Shown here: positions 1 through 10,828 of the stretch, in pieces
Layout: every line of letters starts with the position of its first letter
Position numbering within the stretch: position 1 is the first letter of the stretch
From: Limnanthes douglasii subsp. nivea
Lineage: Eukaryota > Streptophyta > Magnoliopsida > Brassicales > Limnanthaceae
Direction of reading: 5' to 3'
DNA length: 64,000 nucleotides
Assembly: GCA_036936605.1 (NCBI GenBank)
Contig: JAUPFV010000001.1
Location: 74,605,910 to 74,669,909, forward strand
Notes under the pieces: model-generated
Databases searched by the model: none
What the model saw: only the letters and a program-made list of their open reading frames with translations
Told to the model about the DNA's origin: nothing
Translations under genes and position numbers: made by a program

Positions 1-1667
1 AGTGTGGTTGCCCAAATGTTTAATCTTGTTAGTGTAGACATTAAGGAATTTGTGTCCATAAGGGTCTATCCATTGTTTCATCAAGTACTCGAGAACCTTA
101 GGACAATATGCGTACGCTTTGTGAAGGTCAGTGAGGTTTTTGTTATACTCTTCGATCGTCGCCGAATGTTGAACCGCGACATAAAACTCTAAGAACTCCT
201 CCCCCATGTCCGCTTTGGGCAACACTTTCTTAGAGTATGAGCTAATGTTCCTGTTTATATGCCAAGTGCATAACATATGAGTTGCATCCGGGAATACCTC
301 ATCGATAGCGTTCATTAAAGCCAACTCCCTATCTGTGACGATAATATTTGGTAATTCGCACATGTTGTTCACCATCACTCTCCTTAGAACACTCATTGCC
401 CACGTGTAGTTCTCTTCTTTCTCCGAGCTCATAAAAACAAAAGTTATACAAAAGGTCTTTTTCGTCAAAGTTTGGCCAACTATTTCTAGCAAAGGAAGTT
501 TATACCTTGTAGTCTTGTACGTGCTATCCATTATAAGCACTTGAGTAAAAGTGCGCAACAAATCGATGCTCGTGGGATGTGCGAAAAACAATTCTAGGAT
601 TTCGTCGGTTTCTTTGTTTGTGCGCTCCCAAACATAGTACTCGTGCTCCTTTAACTTACCAAACAAGTATTGCATTTGGGATTTACCCGCTTTATCAACC
701 AATTGGTGTTTGTGCCGCATGTTGTAGATGGTACGCATACTAGATACATTTTCCGGATCTCTTAACTTCAATCCACGGTATATATCTCTTGGCCGAGAAC
801 CGATTGTTGTGAGTTTACGAATATACTCCTCCTCTTCCGTCTTTAACCTCGCGGCCCGTGAATGACCATCCAAATGCAAGAAGGGTTGGTGGTTATATTT
901 TCCAATTATAACTACCGATTTCCAATAGTCGGGTGCTTCTAACACCGGATTGCCCCTAAGCATGAACGGACATCCGCATTTTTTGGATGAACAATCTCGT
1001 CTTTTCTTCACAATCCCCGGTTTAGGCCTCGGCTTGTAAACACCGTGCCTCTCGCACTTAAAATATAACCGCGGTGTTTTACCATTTTTACTACCATCAT
1101 CATCTTTATCTACCACGACAATAAATCCTATACTCTTGCTCTCTTTGTCAACCCATTCGATCAATTCCGCCTTGGTTAAGAATTTATCCGTCGTAAATAT
1201 TTGACTATAATCCGCCATGTGACATGGTGCTTCGGCCGCTTCCTACACAAACACAAACATGTATTTACAAGTCAAATAATAAAGACAAACCCCATATTCA
1301 ACCAAAAAGGCATGTAAAACCAAGACAAACCCAATATTCAACCAAAAAAGCATGTCAAACCAAGACAAACCCAATATTCAACCATAAAGGCATGTAAAAC
1401 CAAGACAAACCCAATATTCGCATTAAGATGCAAAGATTCGGCCACATCTTCGCATGTTCATGCGAAGATTTGTCATCTTCCACGCGTGTTCTTGCGTGGA
1501 AGTGTACATTTGAAGGCACGAAAACGCAAATTTTTGTTATGTGCATAAAAAAACTTGATTTTTACCTCAGCTACGCTCTCCATGTGATCAGTAAGCGGCT
1601 CCTCCTCCTCCGAAAGGAAATCATCAGCGTTGCAGCTCCAATTGTCATTATAGTCGCTTAAATCCAT
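1..1667 (-). CDS. MULE/FAR1-type transposase-derived protein, 5' part (runs off window)
   Basis: On the minus strand a reading frame stays open from 1242 to base 1, so the 3' end lies outside the window. Exon 1 is 1667-1566: it starts with MDLSDYNDNW, is acidic, and ends at a clean donor (GAG|GTAAAA). The intron is 1565-1243 and exon 2 starts at 1242; both junctions are phase 0. Exon 2 first shows a FAR1-type DNA-binding region with Cys/His spacing (FKCERHGVYK, then CSSKKCGCPF, about residues 85-120). It then enters a MULE transposase domain with the motifs LIMDSTYKT and IIVTDRELALMNAI, which carry the first two acidic residues expected of this fold, followed by HMLCTWHINRN. The family comprises Mutator-like transposases and domesticated FAR1-related factors that act in the nucleus. 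No break is visible in about 450 codons, which suggests an active or domesticated gene. Without the 3' end and terminal repeats these cannot be told apart. Confidence 0.85.
1281..1419. repeat. 40-bp tandem repeat, 3.5 copies, in the MULE gene intron
   Basis: Copies start at 1281, 1321, 1361 and a partial one at 1401. Each contains a CAAGACAAACCCAATATTCA core and a few substitutions. The array lies 40 bp or so inside the intron from its acceptor side. Confidence 0.9.
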
Positions 1668-1913
1668 GCTCGGAGTAATTGGGTTTAACTTTAGATAATT
1701 AATGTTTATTAAATGTTGTGTGGGAGTTTGTAGAACTTAAAGTTTGTGTTTTTTTTTGAATTTTGGAGAGAGAGGAGGAAAAGAAGAGAGAATGAGTTGG
1801 TGGAAAAATTATTGTTTTTATATGTGGAGGCAATTTGGTAAATTCACATTTGCACAAAATTTTTGGATATAGGGCCTCACTATAAAGATTTTGGGTCTCA
1901 TTTTAGCCTAGCC
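1668..1913. other. Intergenic: 5' flank of the MULE gene and old upstream flank of PEX13
   Basis: This 246-bp stretch holds no reading frame of note. It separates the divergent MULE gene start (1667) from the left copy of the duplicated PEX13 leader (from 1914). It contains a purine-rich run (GAGAGAGAGGAGGAAAAG near 1766). If the MULE gene is a mobile element, its right terminus should lie here, but no terminal inverted repeat can be tested because the other end is outside the window. Any native PEX13 promoter further upstream would have to lie in or beyond this stretch. Confidence 0.5.
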
Positions 1914-2367
1914 GCGGTTTAGTTTTTCCTTTCTATGAACACGTTTTGTTTTTTATATATTTAAAGAAACGGGAAAATGGGCCTAGTATTAATCAAATTC
2001 CATCGGTTTCAACCCCGAGAGCTGGTCCACACCGACAGCTTCTCGCTCTCTTCTCACGGCCACCATTTCGGATTAACGAATCAAACAAATTTTCTTTACC
2101 ATGGAGTCTAATCCCCAGCCAACAGGTCCGTTACTCGAATTCATGTGTTATTACATCATTGACCCTATATTACTATATCACAGCCTTTAACTTCATATAT
2201 TTCATCGTTTATTGGGAATTAGGGTTCTTATTCTCTCCCGTTCTTTGGTTACCAAGAAACCATCTCGATTCATATTCTTACGATTCTGTTCTGTTTCTTC
2301 TTTTATTTCCCTTTATGCAATGCCACGAAATACAGCAGCTGCTTCTGTAGTTTTAGGTGATCACCGA
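1914..2367 (+). repeat. Left copy of a 454-bp duplication flanking the LINE (PEX13 leader, exon 1, start of intron 1)
   Basis: This block matches 8012-8464 at about 98% by eye, with roughly ten differences. They include one T fewer in a T run and scattered single substitutions. Similarity starts at GCGGTTTAG and stops after GTGATCACCGA in both copies. Between the copies lie only the LINE and the SINE nested in it, and the right copy begins directly after the LINE A-rich tail. This is the geometry of a target-site duplication from target-primed reverse transcription, although plant LINE duplications are normally 5-20 bp. Confidence 0.85.
2101..2125 (+). other. Duplicated PEX13 exon 1 with donor site (left copy)
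   Basis: The 25-nt first coding exon (MESNPQPT plus one base) and its GT donor are identical to 8198-8222. A transcript starting upstream of the LINE could splice from this donor over the LINE to exon 2 at 8536 and make the same PEX13 protein. Whether it does is inference. Confidence 0.75.
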
Positions 2368-3145
2368 ACCATCAACTCTTGGTATAGTCCATCGTATTGT
2401 GGTTCCTGAAAAGCATAGAGCAAGCAGAAATGCTTGCGATGCTCAAGTTGAGATTAATATTGCTAAAGTTCTTAAAAGAAGTTTGTGGGTCGGTTTTGAT
2501 GAGAACGATGGGGTGTGGATTGGCATCAGCTACAAGAATGTTCCTGGTTATTGTTCACATTGCCATCATTTGGGTCATATTGTTAAAGAATGCAGAAAGA
2601 TTGACAGTAAGAATGAAAATGAAGAACAAATTAAGGAAGAGAAAGATTTATTAGAAAAGACTGTTATTTCTCAGAATGTTGTTAATACATCGCAAGATTC
2701 TAAAGCTACTCAGTTACAAACTGTTACTAAAGTGTACAAAAGAAGGTTAAAGTCTGTAGTTGCTCCTAAAGATGCTGGGTCTGGTAAGGATTCTTCTGAT
2801 ATTGCTCCCATTATTGTTGAAAATAGCAGTTCATCCAAGAATGATCAGGAAATCATTGGTGCCCTCCAAAAACTCGATTCGGTTTTTCATAATAGCTTTG
2901 AAAACCGAATTGTTGATAACACTTCCCCAACTCCGAGGAACATTGGTAGTTGTGATGTCTCTCCAAGGTCTAATTCGTCGAGTGATAGCCTTACTTCACC
3001 TCGTCTAGACTTTAATCAGATCACCAATTAAAGGATTAAATCTGCAAACAAGAAAAAGATTAGTAAAAAGCTATCTGTAAACTCTCTAAAGAAGAAGGAG
3101 AGCAAAAAGTTAAGGTCTTTATCTGATAATGATAAAGATATGTAG
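2368..3145 (+). pseudogene. LINE-1 ORF1 remnant (gag-like, zinc knuckle)
   Basis: The frame reads through SLWVGFDENDGVWIGISYKN and then a CCHC knuckle (CSHCHHLGHIVKEC, about 2552-2593). That is the nucleic-acid-binding end of plant LINE ORF1 proteins, which coat the element RNA. The N-terminal DUF4283-like half is missing because the element is 5'-truncated. The C-terminal part is Ser/Lys-rich. A TAA at 3029-3031 ends the open frame, but the same frame continues with basic residues to a TAG at 3143-3145. That would overlap the ORF2 start (3129) by 17 nt, so the TAA is probably a premature stop. Confidence 0.8.
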
Positions 3146-6100
3146 TTGGAATGCTCGTGGCATTAATAACTCTTCTACCTTATCAAGGCTTACTTTTATG
3201 GTTCAAAGTGAAAAGATTAAAGTATTTACTATTCAGGAACTTATGGCTAATGTGGACAAAATGGGGAAGATCTCTAAAAGAATTGGGTTGGCTAATTTTG
3301 CTTCTAATTTCTCTAGTAAAGTGTGGGTTTTCTGGGCTTCTGATAACAACCTTTCTGTTAAGGTTGATCATGATCAGTTTTTGCATATGGACATCAACAC
3401 CAGTAACTTCTATTTTAATTTCACTTTTGTGTATGCTAAGAACCAGCGCTCCCTTCGTAAGGTTCTTTGGGAAAATTTGCTTTCTCTTGTTGATGATAGT
3501 AATCCTTGGTTACTTGCTGGTGATTTTAACTCTATCACTAGTTCTGATGATCAATTGGGTTGTTCTAGTTTTGATATTGGGAGCTCTGAAGACTTTAATG
3601 AAGCTATCAGAGCTTGTAATCTTGAGGACACTGGGTATGTGGGTTCTAAATTTACTTGGAGCAATAATCGTTGTTGGAAAAGACTTGACAGAACTCTTAT
3701 CAACAATTGTATGGCCTCTACAGTGCAAAGTATTCAGGTTTTTCACATGGTCAGAACTTGTTCTGACCATGCCCCATTGCTCGTATCTTTGTCTAATAAT
3801 TCTAACTCTATTTTACATTATAACAAATGTAATTTTAAATTCTTAAATTCTTGGACTAATGACCCTAATTTTTTTAGTGTTGTGAATCAGAATTGGGACA
3901 CTCCTTGTCATGGCAGTCTTAATAATGTTTTTTGGTACAAATTGAAGAGACTCAAGAAGAGGCTAAGAGTTTGGAATGCTAATTACTTTGGGAATATTTT
4001 TAATAAGGTGAAGAAGGCTATGAAGGATGTTAATCTTAAGGAGGCTACCCATCTGAGAGAGAACAACATTATATCTAAGGCTAGCCTTGATACTTCTAAT
4101 ATTACTCTTATTCATGCTCTTAAGGATGAAGAATCCTATTGGAGACAAAAATGTTTCAACACTTGGTTGAATGAGAGTGATGGTAATACTAAAGTTTATC
4201 ATAGATATGTTTCAAAGCAGCGTAAAAAGAACTTTATCAGTGGAATAAAGAAGGATGGTATTTGGCTTTGCAGTCAAAATGAAATAGCTAAGTCTGCAGA
4301 ATCTCATTTTAAAACTATTTTTTCTATTGATGCTGGTGATAACAATACTGACCTTGATGTGCAGGATGGCATTTATGCTAATATTCCTAAGATTATTTCT
4401 GACGCTGATAATCTTTCTATGTTAAGACCTACCAACACTGATGAAGTTTGGGCCATTATTAGTACTATGAAGAAGGACAGTGCTGCTGACACTGATGGTT
4501 TTAATATTTTTTTCTTAAAATCTTGTTGGGATATTATTAAGATTGATATGTGCAACTCTCTGAATGCTTACCTTAAGGGTTGTAGTGTTCCTAAAGGGGT
4601 CTTTGCCACTGGGATTTATTTAATTCCTAAAGGTTTTAATCCTATTAACTGGGACAACTACAGACCCATAAGTCTGTGTACCATTTTCAATAGGGTCATT
4701 TCTAGTCTGTTTAACCATAGACTTGCTGACTTGCTCCCTAAAATTGTTTCTAGAAACTAGGGAGCCTTTGTGAAGAATAGGCTCATACATGAAAACATTC
4801 TTATCACTAAGGAGATGCTTCATAACATAAATAGAAGGCCTAGTAAAGGTAATATTATTATACAGTTGGATATGACAAAGGCATTTGACAGAATGTCTCA
4901 TGCCTTTGTCTTAAAGGTTTTATCATGTTTTGGGTTCTCTAGGGAGGTTGTATATTTTGTTAGTACTCTGATTTCTAATGTTATGATATCTGTTCTTATT
5001 AATGGTCTGAGTGTTGGCTACTTTCCTCAAAGCAAAGGTCTGAGACAGGGAGATCCCCTGTCTCCAAGTCTCTTTATTATAGCACAAGATGTGCTTATAA
5101 GGGGGCTTCAGGCTCTATTTAATACTAATGATAGTATGAGATTTTATACTAAGGCTAACTATCTCTTACCTAGTTTAGCTTTTGCAGATGATATCATTAT
5201 CTTCACAAATAGCTTGCCCTCCACTATCAAGAAGCTAAGTGATCTGCTAGACAATTATCAGCTGATTAGTGGACAAGCAATTAATAAAAACAAAACAAAA
5301 GTGATTACCTCTGCTAAGTTCTCCCTTGATGGTGCTTCTAGACTGAAGCTTGCAACTGGCTTCAACACTGAATCAGCTCATTTCATCTACTTGGGTATCA
5401 CCATTGCTGCAAATAACAGAGGGAAGAATTATTTTCCTCTTATTGAAAAAATTCATAATAAGATTCAGGAATGGGACATTAAGAATCTGTCCTTTGGGGG
5501 CAGATTATCTCTTATAGCTAATGTGCTTCATCCAATTGTTTACTTTTGGATGCAGAATAGTGCTATTCCTAGTTCTATTCTTAACAAATTTGATCTTTGT
5601 TTTAACCGTTTCCTTTGAAGGTCTAAGTATAACGAGAAGTCTATACACTGGACCTCTTGGAATATGCTGTGTAAGCCCTATGATGAGGGTGGTCTGAATA
5701 TCAAAAGACTTGTTGATATTCAGCCCACCTTTAGCTATAAGCTTTGGATTCTGTTTCGAAAAAACAATTCTATCTGGTCTGACTTAATGCATAAAACATA
5801 TTGTCCTCATACTCACCCTATAAAAGCTAGTTGTAAGGTCACTGACTCTATTATTTGGAAGAGGCTTCATGCTGTTAAAAATATGGCTGAAAAGTATATT
5901 GGTTGGACTCTTGGTAAGGGTAGTGTTGATTTTTTGCTAGATGATTGGCATAATATGCCTCCATTTCATTCTAGCCAGAGTACCAATTGGTATTTACCTG
6001 CCTCTGTTAAGTCTTTTTGGAAAGGGAATTGTTGGGACATTCAAATTCTTTTGGCATTCCTGAATCAGGATCAAGTTAACCATATCTCTACCTTAAAGCT

Positions 6101-7237
6101 TAATCCTGATCAGGATGACCAAATTTATTGGAAGTTATCTAAAGACAGGAATTTTAACACTAATGATACTTGGAATGTTATCAGAAACAATTTTAATAAA
6201 ACCAGCTTTCTCAGAAAGATTTGGAGCCATTTTATTCCAAAAAAAATTCTTTTTTATGCTGGAAAATCATTAAATTTTTTGTCCATATTGATAATATCCT
6301 TTCTAAAAGACATTTGGTCATAGTCTCCAAGTGTCAATTCTGTTGCAGTTGTGAAGAGAAAAATCATCTCTTTATCAACTGTAACTATGCTTGGGCCATT
6401 TGGAACTATTTTGGGTGGCTGTTTAAGGTCCCTGTCTATAGATATATGACTTTGAATCATCTCCTTATGACCTGGTTTAGTTTCACGAATTGTAAATTCC
6501 ATATTACTCATTTAGTCCCTCAGATTATCTGTTGGACTATCTGGTTCAACAGAAATTGTTCTAAATTCAACAACACCCATGATGATTTCAAGAGTGCTGT
6601 TGATAGAATATACCGAATTATTTTGGCTATTGACTCTGGGGATAAACTTAATTCTAAGCATTGGTCTTATGTTGGTAACGCAGGCGCTGCGATGGGATGT
6701 AAATCAATAAACAGAAGAAATAAAGGCATATCGTACCTGAAATGGCTTGCTCCTCCTCCTGGGAGGTTGAAGGTCAATGTTGATGGCGCCTGTCATGCTT
6801 CTGGAGAATCCAGTGGAGGGCTGATCGTCAGGAATGACAGAGGAGATATCTTGTTAGGCAAAGGGTTCGTGTTTGGGAAATTGAACCCTTTTCAGGCTGA
6901 ATGCAAAGCTGTTGTTGAAGGGCTTCTCACTTGCAAGCGCAATGGTTGGGAGAATGTTGATTTAGAGTCAGATTGTCTGACTCTAATCAACATGCTTGCA
7001 AGTGGGGTTTCTGTTCCTGCTCTTGAGCGTTTGGGTGTGATTTGTAGAAGCTCAATCAGACCAAGAATGACCCTCCGTCACGTATCCAGAACACGGAATC
7101 AAGCTGCGGACTAGATCGCGAAGAGAGCCATTATTGCTCGTCAAAGCTTTTCTTTTGAGGGCTTAAACACTCCTCCTTACCTTCTAGCCATAACAACCCT
7201 AGAGTGTTTGGGTTTGGGCTATGTCGATACTGGCTAG
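3129..7237 (+). pseudogene. LINE-1 ORF2: AP-type endonuclease, reverse transcriptase, RNase H (broken)
   Basis: The ATG at 3129 opens MIKICSWNARGIN, the typical plant LINE endonuclease start. Endonuclease motifs follow in order: IQE (about residue 36), VYAK (101), GDFNSI (131) and SDHAPL (212). The reverse transcriptase has NYRPISLC, QLDMTKAFD, LRQGDPLSP and the FADD catalytic box at 5181-5192. A CCHC-like segment (CQFCCSCEEKNHLFINC) follows near 6335. The terminal RNase H (about 6730-7140) has NVDGACHASGESSGG, QAECKAVVEGL and LESDCLTL. Breaks are TAG at 4758 (probably from CAG), TGA at about 5616 (from TGG), a one-base shift in the A run near 6240, and TAG at 7112 (from TGG). The frame closes at 7235-7237. 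The enzyme would nick DNA and copy element RNA in place; this copy cannot. Confidence 0.9.
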
Positions 7238-7323
7238 ATTTAATGAGGTTTGATGTTTGGTAGGGTAAAGGTGATTCTGGTTCGAGGTGATAGAAGAACT
7301 CTGTGGCAGTGGAGGTTGTACTC

Positions 7324-7494
7324 TGGTGCACTGCACCCTGTTCCATCCTCTCTTCAGAAGAGAAGCGTACTGGGGGTGAGCGTCGACCAAGGAGTAGCAG
7401 ACGATGGGTCTATTCTATGGTGCACTGCACCCTGTTCCATCCTCTCTCCATATCAGAAGAGAGGAGTACTATGGGTGAGCGTCGACCATGGAGA
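7324..7494 (+). repeat. 94-bp tandem duplication in the LINE-1 3' region
   Basis: Two copies start at 7324 and 7418 with TGGTGCACTGCACCCTGTTC. Each runs through CAGAAGAGA and GGTGAGCGTCGACCA, with small differences. It is noncoding and downstream of the RNase H stop. Confidence 0.8.
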
Positions 7495-7745
7495 ATCAGA
7501 AGGTTGCTTGTATGGAGCTGCAGGTTGGGTCGTTGGGTAGAAGCAGAGCTGGATGAAGAAGATAAAAGGTGTTGCTGAAGAAGATGAAAGGTGTTGTATT
7601 CGATTTAGGGTTTAATCGTGTATTTGTGATTTGAGGCTTTTCTTTTAGGGCTAATTGTGTTGAGCCCCTCTTTAAAAGTAGTTTTCGCAAATTGACCCTT
7701 TTACTCTGTAATCCTTCCATTTTGATAATAAATCGATTTTTTGCT

Positions 7746-7980
7746 GCCCCCAAGGGGGTAGCCAAGTTGGTTGAGTATGGCATTCTTATGACCAAAAGGT
7801 CACGAGTTCGAGTCCTTCTACATACACTTTCTCGGCTGAGCCTGTCACCTTGTGTGGTTTACCTTCTGGCGTTGGTTTGCAGGCTATCGCGTCAGATTGA
7901 GGGTTTACCCTGTGCGCACTCATTGCACTCTGAGTAGCGGCTGCGGGTTCCCTCCGAGAAAAAAAGAAAAAAAAAAAAAA
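7746..7980 (+). mobile_element. tRNA-derived SINE with perfect 15-bp target-site duplication
   Basis: The 5' end is tRNA-like: a pol III A box TAGCCAAGTTGG at 7759-7770 and a B box GTTCGAGTC at 7806-7814, spaced as in a tRNA gene. A tRNA-unrelated body follows to about 7957. An A-rich tail (interrupted once by G) closes it at 7980. The 15 bases AATCGATTTTTTGCT occur at 7731-7745 and again at 7981-7995, so both ends are exact. It lies in the LINE-1 3' region and is therefore younger than that LINE insertion or was carried in by its parent copy. SINEs have no protein and depend on a LINE reverse transcriptase. Confidence 0.92.
7759..7814 (+). promoter_or_regulatory. Internal RNA polymerase III promoter of the SINE (A and B boxes)
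   Basis: The A box is at 7759-7770 and the B box at 7806-7814. Both match the tRNA-type consensus closely, so the SINE may still be transcribable. Confidence 0.8.
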
Positions 7981-8011
7981 AATCGATTTTTTGCTTAAAA
8001 AAAATATATAG

Positions 8012-8464
8012 GCGGTTTAGTTTTCCTTTCTACGAACACGTTTTGTTTTTTTAATATTTAAAGAAACGGGAAAATGTGCCTCGTATTAATCAAATTCCAT
8101 CGGTTTCAACCCCGAGAGCTGGTCCACACCGACAGCTTCTCGCTCTCTTCTCACGGCCACCATTTCGGATTAACGAATCAAACAAATTATCTTTACCATG
8201 GAGTCTAATCCCCAGCCAACAGGTCCGTTACTCGAATTCATGTGTTATTACATCATTAACCCTATATTACTATATCACAGCCTTTAACTTCATATATTTC
8301 ATCGTTTATTGGGAATTAGGGTTCTTATTCTCTCCCGTTCTTTGCTTACCAAGAAACCATCTCGATTCATATTCTTACGATTCTGTTCTGTTTCTTCTTT
8401 TATTTCTCTTTATGCAATGCCACGAAATACAGCAGCTGCTTCTGTAGTTTTAGGTGATCACCGA
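8012..8464 (+). repeat. Right copy of the 454-bp duplication flanking the LINE
   Basis: Near-identical to 1914-2367. It provides the PEX13 leader (8012-8197), exon 1 (8198-8222) and the first part of intron 1. All DNA upstream of 8012 is LINE, so this copy alone has only about 190 bp of native sequence before the ATG. Confidence 0.85.
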
Positions 8465-10239
8465 TCTTGATCTCCAACGTTATTTACATTTTTCTTAAAC
8501 CTATTTATGAATGTAACTTTATGTTGATTTTGCAGGTGGTAGCCCTTCTAAACCTTGGGAGCGACGAGGAACCTCCTCCGCGGGTCCTACACCTTTTAAA
8601 CCACCGTCATCTGGAAGCACCAGTGGTATAGTTGAGGCCTCTGGAACAGCTAAACCAGGTGAAATTGTTACCACCTCTCCTGGAAATACAGCTCCGAAAA
8701 GAAATGCTGTTGGTCGGCCTGTGCCCACCAGGCCCTGGGAGCGACAGAATGTTCCACCTGGTAACCGAGGTACGTACGCGTGCGTTTTTATATCAATAGC
8801 TAATGAAGCATCGATCTTACATTACTTCACTCATCTAATTTTGATGGTGATATGTTTCATGACAGGTTATGGCTGTAATCGGAATTATAACTCTGGCATG
8901 TATGGAAATAACATGTATAGGGGTGGTTATGGATATGGTGGTCAGTATGGGGGTCCAGGCATGTATAATGGAGGTCAGTATGGGGGTCCTTATGGTGGTC
9001 AAGATGGTGAATCGCCATCTTCACCCAGCTTCTGGGTTTCATTCCTTCGAGTGGTAAGGATTGATTAATTTCTTCTGTATCACATGAATGTTGCTTGAAT
9101 GTGCAAGCATTGATGTTTGGTTACAAGGGATAAATATATATAACACTACAGTTGTAACCTGTGCGGATCAACGGGTCATACAGGGGTTTAAAAATGATAC
9201 GACAAAGATGTTCTGATTCAGACTTACTACGGTATACTTGAACTGGGAATTTAAGATTATGCACTAAGCATGATATGCTTACATGAATTCTTAGTGGTTA
9301 TGTAGATTCTAGACTTGTAGTAGTGTTAAGCTACTTTGTCTTGAGAAACCTATCACAAGAAACCTTTTAGAAATTTCAGTGTCTTTTTATTACTGATGAC
9401 CAACTATATAGAGCAATTGCGGTTGCTGCTTGGCTTGCTCAGGTTTTAAAAGGTTGATAACTTAACAATTGTGAGAGACGGGTTTGGTGCCTGCTTAAAT
9501 TTTAAAAAATCTTTGAATTTTGCAAGTGCATCGATTAGTATATATCTATGTTTCAAGATCCAAGAGTGTTCTTCGTCTTAAGATTCCTTACCATTCCAAT
9601 CGAGGTTAATGATAAGTCCCCAACTTTTCAGATTTCGTAAAAGTACTAGTGGGTAAGATGTGGTTTTATTAGTGTGTATATGTTTGGTCATACTTGTTGT
9701 GATATCAGACCTTTATGTTCCTCTGTTAATTGTTAATTAAAAGGTTTATGATTATTTGCCTGAGCGGAGCTGAGATGGGACTGAATTATGATCTACACAG
9801 TCACTTGAATTTCTAATTTATTTAGTTATAATGGTGGCAGATGCAAGGTGTTGTGAACATTATCGGCAGGGTATCATTCCTTATAGACCAAAATGCTCAG
9901 GCATTTCACATGTTTATGACTGCTCTTCTTCAGGTTGTGCTTTCTTAACCGACCATTTGTGAAAACTTTTTACATGTTAGGAAGATGTAATTAATAAAGT
10001 GTAAGCGAAACGCCTAGTACTTAGCTCGTTATTTATATCCTTATGCTTTGCAGCTTTTTGATCGCTCTGGTTTATTATATGGAGAGCTAGCTAGATTTGT
10101 GCTGAGATTGCTTGGAATCAAATCAAAGCCGAGGAAGACTGATCAAGCCAGACCTCGAGAACCACACAATCCGCGGGGAAATCAGGGTCCTCAAGGTCCT
10201 CAAGCTGGTGCTTGGGATAATGTATGGAGAGGGAACTAG
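8198..10239 (+). CDS. PEX13: Peroxin 13, peroxisomal membrane protein of the docking complex
   Basis: Five exons can be read with GT-AG junctions and consistent phase: 8198-8222, 8536-8769, 8866-9053, 9841-9933 and 10054-10239. They give a protein of about 241 residues. The N terminus has the plant PEX13 signatures GGSPSKPWERRG and a second PTRPWERQNVPPGNRG. A Gly/Tyr/Met-rich stretch follows (about residues 87-135, repeats of QYGG and MYNGG). The conserved membrane-associated region comes next (SFWVSFLRV, GVVNIIGRVSFLIDQNAQAFHMFM, LLYGELARFVLRLLGIKSKP). The C terminus is Gln/Pro/Gly-rich and ends AWDNVWRGN. Plant PEX13 works with PEX14 in importing PTS1 and PTS2 cargo and, unlike the yeast and animal proteins, shows no clear SH3 domain; none is seen here. 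All exons are intact. The first exon is duplicated 6.1 kb upstream by the LINE insertion, so promoter use is the open question. Confidence 0.93.
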
Positions 10240-10690
10240 TTAGACATGAAATCCACCTGCAACTTGTAGGTGATGGAGCTTACATGAAGTCGATGTTATC
10301 TTCTATACCTATTGCTACTTCGTAGGAAAGTAGAAAAATGTTACTTGTAAAAAGACAAAATAATCTTGTTTCTTGTAAAAGAAAAAGTAAGATCGGATGA
10401 TATTTTTTAGCCATAATTGATTTTTTTTTCTCTTAACTTGAGATTTGTTCAAGTACAAAAGTGGATTCAAAGATAATAGAAGCTTAAACCCTGTGTATAT
10501 GATATAATCACTCTTGTATTTCTGTATCCACCTGAATCAGGGGGTAAAATGTAGTTACTGTTCAAAGATAATCCCAAGTCCTTGATCATACTAACACCTT
10601 GTAAAACGAAAGACATTTTCTGCTATGAAAATTACCTCACACATTACAATTACTTAGATCATACATACACAATATAAGTAGGCATGGTAA
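10240..10690 (+). other. PEX13 3' UTR and downstream flank
   Basis: AT-rich noncoding sequence follows the stop codon. No clear single polyadenylation signal can be picked by eye. No other gene is seen. Confidence 0.5.
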
Positions 10691-10828
10691 TTACTGTCCA
10701 TACTTCAACATATTTTTATCATTAGTAACCCAACTCCGGCACCAAAATTCAGCCTCATTTAACCCGAAAAGATCTAAATAGAATACTTGTTCATTCTTCT
10801 CTTTCTTCTTCGACTTCCTGAGTTTGTA

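Larger units (their letters stand above)
2368..8011 (+). mobile_element. LINE-1: L1-type non-LTR retrotransposon with C-terminal RNase H, 5'-truncated
   Basis: The element reads rightward. It has the 3' part of ORF1 (zinc knuckle), a full-length but broken ORF2 (endonuclease, reverse transcriptase, RNase H), a 3' region with a 94-bp tandem duplication, and an A-rich end at about 7996-8010. The left boundary falls in mid-ORF1, the usual result of incomplete reverse transcription. Flanking duplications of about 454 bp (1914-2367, 8012-8464) set the ends. A SINE interrupts the 3' region. The roughly 2% divergence of the flanks suggests a fairly recent insertion. Confidence 0.9.

Noticed and set aside
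1946..2350. 134-codon frame, and its near twin at 8076-8447
   Set aside because: They lie in the duplicated PEX13 leader and intron 1, in a frame unrelated to the PEX13 ATG. Similarity between them only reflects the DNA duplication.
7746..7820. Functional tRNA gene
   Set aside because: A and B boxes are present, but no acceptor stem closes, and the body continues into a tRNA-unrelated part with an A tail and target duplication, so it is a SINE.
7692..7937. 81-codon frame
   Set aside because: It crosses the SINE boundary and the tRNA-like region; noncoding.
8721..9068. Gly/Tyr-rich protein of 115 codons
   Set aside because: It is PEX13 exons 2 and 3 read through the intron at 8770-8865.
10048..10239. 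Separate small gene
   Set aside because: It is the last PEX13 exon read back into the intron.
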